NCBI GenBank assembly: GCA_016709545.1
Contig: JADJMO010000004.1
Location: 62,001 to 126,000 of the forward strand
DNA length: 64,000 nt
Direction: 5' to 3'
Source: Myxococcales bacterium
GTDB taxonomy: Bacteria > Myxococcota_A > Polyangia > Polyangiales > JADJMO01
This document shows positions 40,272 through 52,000 of this stretch, piece after piece. Within the stretch, counting starts at the first letter, position 1, and each line of letters starts with the position of its first letter. A program made the translations under genes and the position numbers. The notes beneath the pieces are model-generated. The model saw only the letters and a list, made by a program, of their open reading frames with translations. It was not told where the DNA came from and searched no databases.

Positions 40272-41922
40272 AGAGGGACTCGAGTCGTCGGCGCACGGCC
40301 TCACCGGTCGCCTCGTCGTCCACGCCGAGCTCCACCGCCACCCCATCCACCTCCACGCGAGCCGGACCCTCGGTCGCCGTGAGGGCCACGAGACCGGCCC
40401 GCGCGACGGCGGCCGCCGCGCCCTCCTCGACGACCGCCGTGAGCGACCCCGCGTCGAACAGCACGCGCTCGAGGGTGAACGCCCGTCTCTCGGCGACCTC
40501 GCGGTCGGGATCGGAGACCACGACGAGCGCGCCGCGCTGACCGAACCGCGCGAGGCGCTCGGCCTGTCCCACCTGCGAACGCGCCGACCTCGCGGCCCCG
40601 ACGGCGGCGCCACGGATCATCCCCGCGGCGACCGTGTGGCCCTCGAGCGAATCGATCAGGACGAACGCGCCGGTGCTGCGGCTCTGCGCGTAGGGGTCGA
40701 AGTAGAGCGGGCCGTGGACGCGCACGAGCACGCGCCCCACCTCGTTGAGCGCGAGGGTCTCGGCCGGGCGCTCCGCGAGATCGCTGGGGTCGACGACGTG
40801 AGAGACGACCTCGACCTCGGCGCGCACGAGCCGCGTCGTGTGCTTGAGGAGGTAGGTGCGATCGCGCGCGAGCGGTCGTTCGGAGAGCCACACGAGGTGC
40901 GCGTCGATGCGATCGGCGACGACGGGCGGGGCCGCGACCGCGACCAGCATGTCGCCGCGGCTGAGATCGATCTCGTCCTCGAGGCGCAGCGTGACGCTCA
41001 TCGGCGCGAAGGCCTCGGCGAGCGGCCCCTCGAGCGTGTCGATCGCCGAGACGCGCGTGCGACGCCGCGACGGCAGGGCGAGCACCTCGTCGCCGGGGCG
41101 CACCATGCCGACGGCGATCTGGCCCGCGAACCCGCGGTAGTCAGCTCGGGGCGCACGACGTACTGCACGGGAACCGCAGGGGCGCGTCCGGGGTCGTGCC
41201 GGGGAGCGGGACCGTCTCGAGGAACCCGAGCACGGTCGGCCCCTCCCACCACGGCGTGCGCGCGCTGCGCTCGACCACGTTGTCACCGCGCAGCGCGCTG
41301 ATGGGGATGGCCGTGACCGAAGCGAAGCCCAGGCGCCGGGCGAACCCGGTCATCTCGTCGCGGATCGCCGCGAACACCTCGAGGTCGAAGCCCCGCAGAT
41401 CCATCTTGTTGACGCACACGAGCAGGTTCGGGATGCCGAGCAGGCTGGCGAGGAACGCGTGGCGGCGCGACTGCGCGAGCACGCCGAGGCGCGCGTCGAC
41501 GAGGATGATCGCGACGTCGGCGGTCGAGGCGCCCGTCGCCATGTTGCGCGTGTACTGCACGTGCCCCGGCGTGTCGGCGATGATGAACTTGCGCCGCGCC
41601 GTCGAGAAGTAGCGATACGCGACGTCGATGGTGATCCCCTGCTCACGCTCGGCCTTGAGGCCGTCGGTGAAGAGCGAGAAGTCGATGTCGCTCGGGGCCC
41701 CGCGCCGCGGGTCGCGCCACGGCTCTCCGACGCGCGCTGCACCGCCGAGAGCTGGTCCTCGTAGACCGCGTGGGCGTCGTGGAGCAGGCGCCCGATGAGG
41801 GTGGACTTGCCGTCGTCGACCGAGCCGACCGCCACGAACCGCAGCAGCTCCTTGTGCTCGTGCGCGTGCAGGTAGGCCTCGACGTCGGCGGCGATCTGGG
41901 CGCGTTCGGCCGCGTGGCCCAT
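40258..41922 (-). CDS. cysN: Sulfate adenylyltransferase large subunit, frameshifted
   Basis: GTPase subunit of ATP sulfurylase, which with CysD activates sulfate to APS. P-loop GSVDDGKSTLIGRLL, G3 ADTPGHVQYTRNM and G4 VNKMDL are visible, followed by elongation-factor-like beta domains (VRPGDEVLALPS, EDEIDLSRGDMLV). The C-terminus continues about 110 residues past the CysN core, but no APS-kinase P-loop is seen. Three breaks occur: near 41733 (GCGCGC; repair gives VGEPWRDPRRGAPSDID), near 41170 (RFPVQYVVRPEL) and near 41142 (LDYRGFAGQIAVG). Each looks like a lost base. ATG overlaps the cysD stop by one base (TGATG). Confidence 0.9.
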
Positions 41923-42840
41923 CAGAAGTACCCCTCGCGCTTCTTGGTTTCCATCGAGCCCTCCTCGTCGTGATCGATGAGGCGGCCCTGGCGCTCGCTG
42001 TCCTTGGCGAGGAGCATCTCCTGGATGATGGCGGGGAGCGTCGTGGCCTCGCTGCGCACCGCGCCCGAGAGCGGGTAGCAGCCGAGGGTGCGGAAGCGGA
42101 CCTTCTCGACGCGCGGGGTCTCGGAGGGACGCAGGCGCATGCGCTCGTCGTCGACCATGATGAGGGCGCCGTCCCGCTCCACGACCGGCCGCGGCGCCGC
42201 GAAGTAGAGCGGTACGATCGGGATCTGCTCGAGCCACACGTATTGCCACACGTCGAGCTCGGTCCAGTTGGAGAGCGGGAACGCGCGGATGCTCTCGCCG
42301 CGGCGGATGCGGCCGTTGTAGAGGCTCCACAGCTCGGGGCGCTGGTTCTTCGGGTCCCACTGGCCGAACTCGTCGCGGAAGCTGTAGATGCGCTCCTTGG
42401 CCCGGGCCCGCTCCTCGTCGCGACGCGCGCCGCCGAACGCCGCGTCGAACCGGTGCAGCCCGCAGCGCCTCGAGCAGCGCGTGCGTCTTCATGATCTGCG
42501 TGTAGCGGTTGCTGCCGTGGTCGAAGGGGTTGATGCCGTCGGCGAGCGCGCGTTCGTTCTTGTGGACAAGAAGCTTGAACCCGAGGGCGCGCTGGGTCTC
42601 CTCCCGGAACCGGTACATGGCCTGGAACTTCCAGGTGGTGTCCACGTGGAGGAGCGGGAACGGCAGCGGCCCCGGGGCGAATGCCTTCTGGGCGAGCCGC
42701 AGCATCACCGAGGAATCCTTGCCGATGGAGTAGAGCATCACCGGGCGGTCGAACTCGGCCACCACCTCGCGCAGGATGTGGATGCTCTCGGCCTCGAGCT
42801 GCCGCAGGTGGGTGAGACGGTGGGGGTCGACCTTGGTCAC
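41922..42840 (-). CDS. cysD: Sulfate adenylyltransferase small subunit, frameshifted
   Basis: Catalytic subunit of ATP sulfurylase, of the PP-loop ATPase fold. MLYSIGKDSSVMLRLAQKAF holds the PP-loop, and PLLHVDTTWKFQAMYRFREE and KNERALADGINPFDHGS are conserved. One extra base near 42455 breaks the frame. Beyond it the other frame gives FDAAFGGARRDEE, AKERIYSFRDEFGQWDPK, QRPELWSLYNGRI, FPLSNWTELDVWQYVW and the end DHDEEGSMETKKREGYF, all standard CysD. About 305 residues. First gene of a cysD-cysN operon in the assimilatory sulfate pathway; no cysC or cysH is in view. Confidence 0.93.
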
Positions 42841-42888
42841 GATAACGAACCTTCGTCTATCATGACGGAGGCCGTCCCGCCAACCCGC

Positions 42889-44010
42889 TCAGCGTGGAGC
42901 GCCGCAGTGGGGGCAGACCAGCGCGTGCCCCATGGCCTTGCCGCAGGCCCGGCAGGCCTCGGCCTTGCTGTCCGGCCGCGGGATCGGCGGCGGTGGGGTC
43001 TTCTTGCGGAGCGGCGCCGCGTAGTTGCCGAGCGCCTCGAGCAGGTTGGGGCTCGAGCTCTCGGCGGGCACGACCCGGAACGAGGTGCTGTCGTCGCCGT
43101 CGTTCTCGTCCATGCCCATGATCACGATCTCGGGCGCGGACTCGTCGATGGGGCTGCGCACGATGCGCGCCTTGGGCGCGGTGGCCGGCGTGTACCCGTG
43201 CGAGGGGAACATCGGCTCGCCGGGGGGCGCCACGAGATCGACGACCAGCGCGGCGAGGTTGTCGGGCGCGCCGCCCTCGTTGCAGGTGTCGATGAGTGCC
43301 CGCACCGCCTCGTCCGGGGTCTTGCAGACCCGGAGGAGGTCGCTGATGGTCTGGTCGTCGAGGCACCCGGTGATCCCGTCCGAGCAGAGCAGGTAGCGAT
43401 CGCCCGGTCGCGTCGGCAGGAAGCGCATCGAGACGCGCAGCGGGTCGCCCATGCCGACCGCGCGCGTGATGACGTTCTTGGGCAGCTTGCGGATCACCGC
43501 GTCGTCGAGGTCGGGGCGCAGCTCGAGGATGTCGTTGGCGAGCGAGTGGTCCTCGGTGAGCTGCTCGAGCGCCGCGTCGCGCAGGCGGTAGCAGCGGCTG
43601 TCGCCGACGTGGGCGAGGTCGAGGCGGGTGGCGTCGGGCGAGAAGGCGAGGGCCACGAGCGTGGTGCCCATGCCCTGGTAGGTGTTGCGCGAGCGCGCGA
43701 CCTCGATCACCTCGCGGTTGGCCGACTGCACGGCGCGCGAGAGCCGGCGCGCCGACCACGACATGCCGAGCTCACCGAGCGGCGGCATCGTCTTGGAGAC
43801 GGGCGCGGTGGACTCGAAGTGGTGCGCCACGCTCGCGATGGCGAGCATGCTGGCGACGTTGCCAGCGTTCTGCCCGCCGGCGCCGTCCGCGACCAGGTAG
43901 AGCCCGAGATCGGGGCGCACGAGCACCGCGTCCTCGTTGTGCAGACGGACCTTGCCCGCGTCGGTGGCGCCGGCGGCCGAGATGCGAGGGTTGCGCTGGA
44001 GTTCGCTCAC
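42889..44010 (-). CDS. PP2C-family Ser/Thr phosphatase with C-terminal zinc ribbon
   Basis: 373 residues. The PP2C domain (about 8-255) shows the metal-binding pattern RLHNEDAVLV, VADGAGG, GMGTTLVAL, HVGDSRCYRL, LTEDHSLAND, LCSDGITG and GAPDNLAALV. A Ser/Pro-rich linker follows. The last 30 residues form a zinc ribbon with two Cys pairs (CRAC and CPHC). Soluble, cytosolic. Phosphatases of this type reverse Ser/Thr kinase signals; no kinase is adjacent (the nearest is at 27345). A similar Cys-pair ribbon ends the peptidase at 62264. ATG 44010; the gap to apt is 19 bases. Confidence 0.93.
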   Translation of the reverse strand: MSELQRNPRISAAGATDAGKVRLHNEDAVLVRPDLGLYLVADGAGGQNAGNVASMLAIASVAHHFESTAPVSKTMPPLGELGMSWSARRLSRAVQSANREVIEVARSRNTYQGMGTTLVALAFSPDATRLDLAHVGDSRCYRLRDAALEQLTEDHSLANDILELRPDLDDAVIRKLPKNVITRAVGMGDPLRVSMRFLPTRPGDRYLLCSDGITGCLDDQTISDLLRVCKTPDEAVRALIDTCNEGGAPDNLAALVVDLVAPPGEPMFPSHGYTPATAPKARIVRSPIDESAPEIVIMGMDENDGDDSTSFRVVPAESSSPNLLEALGNYAAPLRKKTPPPPIPRPDSKAEACRACGKAMGHALVCPHCGAPR

Positions 44011-44029
44011 CCCGGCGAGGATACGCGCG

Positions 44030-44566
44030 TCAGCGGTACACCAGCAACGACGACACCTCGCCGGCGAGCTTCTGGCGCCCGGCCAGGAAGGCCAGCTCGA
44101 TCACGAAGGCGTAGCCGATGACCTCACCACCTTGACTGGAGGCCAGCGCGGCCGCCGCGGCCGCGGTACCCCCCGTCGCGAGCAGGTCGTCGACGACGAG
44201 CACCCGGGCGCCCGTGGCGAGCGACCCGACGTGCATCTCGAGGTGCCCCTCGCCGTACTCGAGCGCGTAGGACACCCGGTCCGTCTTCCAGGGCAATTTT
44301 CCGGGTTTTCGCACCGGCACGAAGGCCGCGTTGAGCCTCGCCGCGAGGGCCGCCCCGAAGATGAACCCGCGGGACTCGATGGCCACCACGGTGTCGATCC
44401 GGCGGTCGACCCAGGCCACGTGCATGGCGTCGAGGATGGTGTGGAGGGCGCGGGGGTTGCCGAGGAGCGGGGTGATGTCCTTGAAGACGATCCCAGGCTT
44501 CGGGAAATCCGGGACGTCCCGGACCAGACCCCGGAGGTAGGCGTCGCGGTCGAGGGTGAGGGGCAT
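44030..44566 (-). CDS. apt: Adenine phosphoribosyltransferase
   Basis: Converts adenine and PRPP to AMP in purine salvage. 178 residues, typical length. PDFPKPGIVFKDITPLL near the start, IESRGFIFGAALA, VRKPGKLPW and the PRPP motif VLVVDDLLATGGTA are all canonical. ATG 44566 gives MPLTLDRDAYLRGLV; the frame stays open upstream but the added residues are not family-like. Same strand as the PP2C gene downstream (19-base gap), so the two may be co-transcribed. Divergent from the OmpA gene across 121 bases. Confidence 0.96.
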   Translation of the reverse strand: MPLTLDRDAYLRGLVRDVPDFPKPGIVFKDITPLLGNPRALHTILDAMHVAWVDRRIDTVVAIESRGFIFGAALAARLNAAFVPVRKPGKLPWKTDRVSYALEYGEGHLEMHVGSLATGARVLVVDDLLATGGTAAAAAALASSQGGEVIGYAFVIELAFLAGRQKLAGEVSSLLVYR

Positions 44567-44687
44567 GCGGCGAACGAGTCTAGACGCCGCGCGCTCCCCG
44601 TTCGACACCTCGATCGCAACCCGCCCCGGACTTTCGGCATCTCGCCGAGGCTCCGGGCTCCCTCGCTCTGGTCCAGTCCGGCCCCCC

Positions 44688-46613
<1,926 letters not shown>

Positions 46614-46632
46614 GCGCCAAGTCTGCCAGAGC

Positions 46633-46652
46633 GGCCGCCCGTGGAGGCGGCC
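46633..46652. terminator. Hairpin between convergent genes
   Basis: GGCCGCC and GGCGGCC pair around a 6-base loop, and the outer bases AGC/GCT nearly extend the stem. It lies in the 44-base gap between the OmpA-family stop (46613) and the stop of the convergent Cys-rich lipoprotein gene (46658). No T run. Confidence 0.6.
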
Positions 46653-46657
46653 GCCGC

Positions 46658-47635
46658 TCATTTGGTGCAGGTGGCGGGGTCGCGGACGCGGCAGACGTTG
46701 GCGATGCACGTGGCCGTCGGGAGGCAGTTGGGGCCGGAGGCGAGATCGCCCGTGGTGGTCTTGCAGGCCTCGCCGTCCTTCGCCGCGGGCTTGCAGGTGC
46801 CGATCAGCTTGGCCTTGGCGATGTCGAGCCCCTCGCAGAAGCCGGACTTCTCGCAGAGGGTGACGGCGTTCACCTTCAGGGCGCTCATGTGCAGGCCGCA
46901 CTCCTTGCCCTCGCCGACGAGCAGGAGCTTCTCGCACTTCTTGCCGATGCAGACGATCCCCTTGCGGAGGTCGCATGAGAGGCTGCCCTTGTCGTCGCTG
47001 GCGTCGCCGCGGTTCTGCGCCTGCGTCGCGCACTTGCCCGCCGCGCAGTCGAGGAACGCGCCGCACGGGTGGCCGACGTCGCAGGTCGCGCCCACGCCCG
47101 CCGACTTCACGCACTTGCCGTCGTTGCAGTGGAGCCCGGTCGGGCAGTCGTTGCTGACGCACGCGGCGCCCTCGGCCGGCTTGGGGCCGCACGAGCCGCA
47201 GGTCGCCGCGGACTCGTCGATCGCGCAGAAGCCGCTCTTGCACTGGCTGTCCTCGCCGCACCCCTTGCCGTCGTCGACGAGGCCGGGCGGCGGCACGCAG
47301 TCGGCCGTCTGCCCGCCCTCGAACAGGGCCTGGCAGTCGAGCCCCGGCACCGAGGCGACGCACTTGGTGAGGAAGGCCGCCGTGAAACCCGTGTTCGGCG
47401 CGGTGACCGTGCGCTTGCACGCCTCCTGGAAGCGGGACTTGCACGTGGCCACGTCGCCGTAGCCGAGCTGGACGTAGATGCCCGCGCACCCCTGCGCCTT
47501 GTTGCAGAAGCTCTCGGCGTAGCTCGCGCACTGCTCCTCCGGGGTCGCCGTCGGCGTCGACGAGCTGCTGCTCGAACACCCGAACCAGAAGGCAGCGAAG
47601 GTCACGACGACGGTGGCAGCGGCGGCGAAGCGCAT
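46658..47635 (-). CDS. Cys-rich putative lipoprotein
   Basis: 325 residues. ATG 47635 has a strong ribosome site (GGGAGGA, 5-6 bases upstream). Signal peptide with lipobox ending at Cys20 (FWFGC), then a Ser-rich spacer. The body has about 26 Cys. A helical part comes first (EEQCASYAESFCNKAQGCAG, CKSRFQEAC), then repeats of the type GKGCGEDSQCKSGFCAID, GAACVSNDCPTGLHCNDGKC and CGAFLDCAAGKC. These resemble the Cys modules of the 49084 protein and other myxobacterial surface proteins. Role unknown; probably disulfide-rich and exported. Divergent from the oxidoreductase gene, 161 bases apart. Confidence 0.8.
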   Translation of the reverse strand: MRFAAAATVVVTFAAFWFGCSSSSSSTPTATPEEQCASYAESFCNKAQGCAGIYVQLGYGDVATCKSRFQEACKRTVTAPNTGFTAAFLTKCVASVPGLDCQALFEGGQTADCVPPPGLVDDGKGCGEDSQCKSGFCAIDESAATCGSCGPKPAEGAACVSNDCPTGLHCNDGKCVKSAGVGATCDVGHPCGAFLDCAAGKCATQAQNRGDASDDKGSLSCDLRKGIVCIGKKCEKLLLVGEGKECGLHMSALKVNAVTLCEKSGFCEGLDIAKAKLIGTCKPAAKDGEACKTTTGDLASGPNCLPTATCIANVCRVRDPATCTK

Positions 47636-47796
47636 GTTGTCCTCCCTTGTGGGCTCGGCGAAGCGCGAATGAAGTGGTCCAGCAACTCTCGTGCTCCGTC
47701 GGAGCCCAGCGTTTCCGAGCGTATCGTGAACCGGAGGTTCCGGGGACCACCGTGCCGCCCCTTCACACGCGCACCCTGTACGCATACGACCGACCC

Positions 47797-49068
47797 ATGG
47801 ACTCCGTGCGTCACCTCATCGTCGGCGCGGGCGTGAGCGGCCTGGCCACCGCCGCGGCCCTCACCGACCCCGACTACCTCGTGCTCGAGGCCGACCGAGA
47901 GATCGGCGGGTACTGCAAGACGATCGTGCGCGACGGGTTCGTGTGGGACTACTCGGGGCACTTCTTCCACTTCAAGCGCCCCGAGATCGAGCAGTGGCTG
48001 CGCGACCGGATGCCTGGGCAGCGGATCCGCACCGTCGACAAGAAATCCTTCATCGCCTACGGCGGGCGCTGGCTCGACTTCCCGTTCCAGAAGAACATCC
48101 ACCAGCTCCCGCAGGACGAGTTCATCGAGTGCCTGCACGACCTGTACTTCGCGCGCGCGCCCGGCCAGCCGCCGGCGAAGGAGGGCAACTTCAAGGAGAT
48201 GCTCTACGCCCGGTTCGGCCGCGGCATCGCCGAGAAGTTCCTCATCCCCTACAACGAGAAGCTCTACGCCACCGACCTCGCCACGCTCGATCGCGACGCG
48301 ATGGGCCGGTTCTTCCCGCACGCCGACCTGACCGACATCGTCCGCAACATGAAGGTCGCGGACAACGCGAGCTACAACGCCACGTTCACCTACCCCGAGG
48401 GCGGCGCCATCGAGTACGTGCGCGCCCTCGCGAGCGCGGTCGATCCGGCGAAGATCGTCCTCGGCGAGCGCCTCGTGGGCATCGATCTGCGCGCGCGGGT
48501 GGCGCGCACCGACCGCCGGGAGATCCGCTTCGACAAGCTCGTGTCGTCGGCGCCGTTCGACAAGCTCGCGCGCATGACCGGGCTCGCCCACGACCCGAGC
48601 GTGTTCACCTGGAACAAGGTGCTGGTGTTCAACCTGGGCTTCGACAAGAAGGGCCCGAAGAACGTGCACTGGGTGTACTACCCGAACCGCGCGCGCAGCT
48701 TCTATCGCCTCGGGTTCTACGACAACATCTTCGACACCGATCGCCTGAGCCTCTACGTCGAGCTCGGCTACCCGAAGGACGCCGTGGTGGACGACGCGGT
48801 CATCGCCGCCGCCAAGGCCCGCGTCCTCGAGGACCTGCGCGCCGAGGGCGTGATCGACACCCACGCGCTCGTCGCCGATCACCACGTGGTGATGGACCCG
48901 GCCTACGTGCACATCACCCAGGGCTCGCTCGCCGAGCACGCGCGGCTCTCGCGGATCCTGCGCGCCAACGGCGTGTTCTCGATCGGACGCTACGGTGGGT
49001 GGACCTACTGCAGCATCGAGGACAACATCGTCGAGGCGCGCGCGCTGGCCGCGGATTTCGCGGTCTGA
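47797..49068 (+). CDS. FAD-dependent oxidoreductase / amine oxidase-like protein
   Basis: 423 residues. N-terminal dinucleotide motif LIVGAGVSGLATAAAL (about residues 7-22), then VLEADREIGGYCKTI and WDYSGHFFHFKRPEI, typical of the family that holds protoporphyrinogen oxidase, UDP-galactopyranose mutase and amine oxidases. The C-terminal FAD motif is GVFSIGRYGGWTYCSIEDNI. Sequences such as FLIPYNEKLYATDLATLD resemble the mutase-like proteins found near glycan genes, so a sugar-nucleotide or carotenoid/porphyrin role is possible. The exact substrate cannot be read from the sequence. ATG 47797. It stands alone. Confidence 0.82.
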   Translation: MDSVRHLIVGAGVSGLATAAALTDPDYLVLEADREIGGYCKTIVRDGFVWDYSGHFFHFKRPEIEQWLRDRMPGQRIRTVDKKSFIAYGGRWLDFPFQKNIHQLPQDEFIECLHDLYFARAPGQPPAKEGNFKEMLYARFGRGIAEKFLIPYNEKLYATDLATLDRDAMGRFFPHADLTDIVRNMKVADNASYNATFTYPEGGAIEYVRALASAVDPAKIVLGERLVGIDLRARVARTDRREIRFDKLVSSAPFDKLARMTGLAHDPSVFTWNKVLVFNLGFDKKGPKNVHWVYYPNRARSFYRLGFYDNIFDTDRLSLYVELGYPKDAVVDDAVIAAAKARVLEDLRAEGVIDTHALVADHHVVMDPAYVHITQGSLAEHARLSRILRANGVFSIGRYGGWTYCSIEDNIVEARALAADFAV

Positions 49069-49083
49069 TCGGAGGTCCGCGAC

Positions 49084-52000
49084 CTAGCGCCGCCGACGCC
49101 GCGCGAGGGCGGCGCCGAGGGCGAGGAGCGCGAACGGTGCCGCGGTGGTGGGCGCGTAGGTGGTGCGGCAGCCGCAGCCACCACCCTCCTGGAACGGGAG
49201 CTCCGGGCTCGCGTCGGCGTCGTCGGCCGCGCTGTCGGTGACCACGCTGCCGTCGTCGCCCGCGTCGGCGGCGTCGGTCGCGCCGTCGGCCGTCGCGTCC
49301 GCTGCGTCGGGATCGGCGTCGGTGGCACCGTCGGTCGCGTCGGGGTCGGCGTCGCCGCCGTCGGCGCCGGCGTCGCCCGCGTCGCTGCCACCCGAGCACG
49401 CGCCCGAGACGCAGGTCCCGCCGCCGGGGCAGAGGTCCCCTTCGTCGGTGCTGCCGTTGCAGTTGTCGTCGACGCCGTTGCAGGACTCGGCCGTCGACGT
49501 GCCGGGCTTGCACTTGGTGGCGTCGACGCCGTCGCACGAGCCCTTGCACGCGCCGGTGCCCTCGCAGGCCGGGCGGCCGGGGCGCGGGTCACCGGTGTTG
49601 GTGGTGCAGGTGCCCTCCTTGCCCTTGAGGTCGCAGCCCTCGCACTGACCGGTGCAGCCCTTGTCGCAGCACAGGCCGTCGACGCAGAACCCCGAGCTGC
49701 ACTGCGAGGTCGCGCTGCAGGTGCTGCCGTTGGCGAGCTTCGGCTTGCACACGCCGCCCGAGCAGAACGTGGTCGTGGTGCAGTCGGTGTCGGTCGCGCA
49801 GTCGCCGAGGCAGGCCTTGGCGCCGCACGAGAACGGCGTGCAGTCCTGGGTCTTCTTGGCGGGGCAGTTGCCCGTGCCGCTGCACTTGGCCTCGAGGGTC
49901 GCGACGCCGCTCGTGCAGGTGCCCGCGCGACACACGGTCTCGGCGGCGGGGTACTTGCAGCTCGTGCGCACGGTGCCGTCGCACAGGCCGCCGCAGAGCG
50001 ACCCGTCGCTCGCGCAGTCGGCGCGCGTGCCCACCGGCGCGCCGGTCACCGCGGAGCAGGTGCCGGCCTTGCTCGGCAGGTTGCACGCCTCGCACTGACC
50101 GCTGCACGAGGTGTCGCAGCACACGCCGTCGACGCAGTGGCCGGTGCCGCACTGGGTGCCGGAGATGCAGGGCGAGCCGTTGCCGAGCTTGCCGATGCAC
50201 TCGCCACCGCCGCAGAACGTGCCCGTCGTGCACTCGCTGTCCGCGGCGCAGGTCGTGGCGCACGCGGTACCGGCGCACTTGTAGGGGGCGCACGTGGTGG
50301 TGGCGAGCGTCGGGCACTTGCCGCTGCCGTCGCAGCTGGCCGGCGAGGTGGCGATGCCCGCGGAGCACGAGGCCGCGCGGCAGCTGGTCGTCCCGGCCGG
50401 GTAGGTGCAGCCGAGGCCGTCGACGCCGTTGCACGCGCCGCTGCAGGACGAGCCGTCGGTGACGCAGCTCGCGCGACCACCGACCGGGGCGCCGGTGACC
50501 GCCGAGCAGGTGCCCGTCGCGCACGACTGGCACTGGCCGGTGCAGCCCGCGTTGCAGCACACGCCGTCGACGCAGAACCCGCTGGTGCACTCGTTGGTGA
50601 GCGCGCAGGTGACGCCGTTGGCCTTCTTGGGCTTGCAGCTGCCGCCCGCGCAGTAGTTGCCCGAGGCGCAGTCGCCGTCGGTGGCGCAGCCTCCGGCGCA
50701 CACGCTGCCGACGCAGGCGAAGGCGCCGCACGAGACCGTGGAGATCGCGGGGCAAGCGCCCGCGCCGTTGCAGCCCGCCGGAAGGGTGGCGGTGCCAGAG
50801 GTGCACGAGGCCGCGCGACACGAGGTGGAGCTCGTGGGGTAGGCGCAGGCCGTCGCGGTGACGCCGTCGCAGGTCCCGCCGCACGCGGAGCCGTCGGTGG
50901 TGCAGGTCGCGCGAGGAGCGATCGGTGCGCCGGTGACCGCGCGGCAACTGCCGAGGCTCCCGGCGATGTTGCAGGCCTCGCACTGCGAGGTGCAGCTCGA
51001 GTTGCAGCAGAAGCCGTCGGCGCAGAACCCGCTCGAGCACTGGCCGGCGGAGGTGCAGGCCACGCCGAGGCCGAGCATCGCCGCGCAGTGACCGGTGCCG
51101 TCGCAGTAGTTGCCGCTCGCGCAGTCGCTGGTGGCAGCGCAGGTGCTCGGGCACGCGGCCGCCGTCCCCTTGCAGAGGTAGGGCGAGCACGACGGCGAGC
51201 CCGCGCCGCTCACGTTGGTGCAGGTGCCGTTGACCGTCGCACCCAGCGCCGCCGAGCACACGTCACAGCCGCCGCTGCAGGCCGTGTTGCAGCAGAAGCC
51301 GTCCGCGCAGAAGCCGCTCGTGCACTGGCCGGCGGCCGAGCAGCTCGAGCCGGGGCCGAGCTTCGGCGAGCAGTGGCTCGTCGCGTCGCAGTAGTTGCCC
51401 GAGGCGCAGTCCGACGACGACGCGCAGGTGGCCGGGCAGGTAGAGGTGGTGCCGCGGCACAGGTAGGGAGAGCAGCTCGGCGCGCCGCCGCCGCTCACGT
51501 TGGTGCAGGTGCCGTTGGCGCTCGCGCCGAGCGCCGCCGAGCACACGTCGCAGCTCCCACTGCAGCCGCTGTTGCAGCAGAACCCGTCCACGCAATTGCC
51601 GCTCGAGCACTGCACGGCCGAGCTGCAGACCGCGCCGAGACCGAGCTTGCTCACGCACTTGCTCGTGCCGTCGCAGTAGCTGCCCGAGACGCAGTCGCTG
51701 GTCGTGCCGCAGGTGGCCGGGCAGGTCGCGGTCGTCCCCTTGCACAGGTATGGCGCGCAGCTCGGCGAGCCGCCGCCGCTCACGCTGGTGCAGGTGCCGT
51801 TGGCGCTCGCGCCGAGCGCCGCCGAGCAGGCGTCGCACGAGCCGCTGCACGAGGTGTTGCAGCAGAACCCGTCCACGCAGTTGCCGCTCGTGCACTGGTT
51901 GGCCGCGGTGCAAGCGTTGCCGTCACCGAGCTTGGCCGTGCACTTGCTCGCGCCGTCGCAGTAGTTGCCGGTGCGGCACGCGGCGTCGCTCGCGCAAGTG

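Noticed and set aside
40258..41286. Bifunctional CysNC with C-terminal APS kinase
   Set aside because: The C-terminal extension lacks an APS-kinase P-loop (GxxGxGKS/T), so only CysN is supported.
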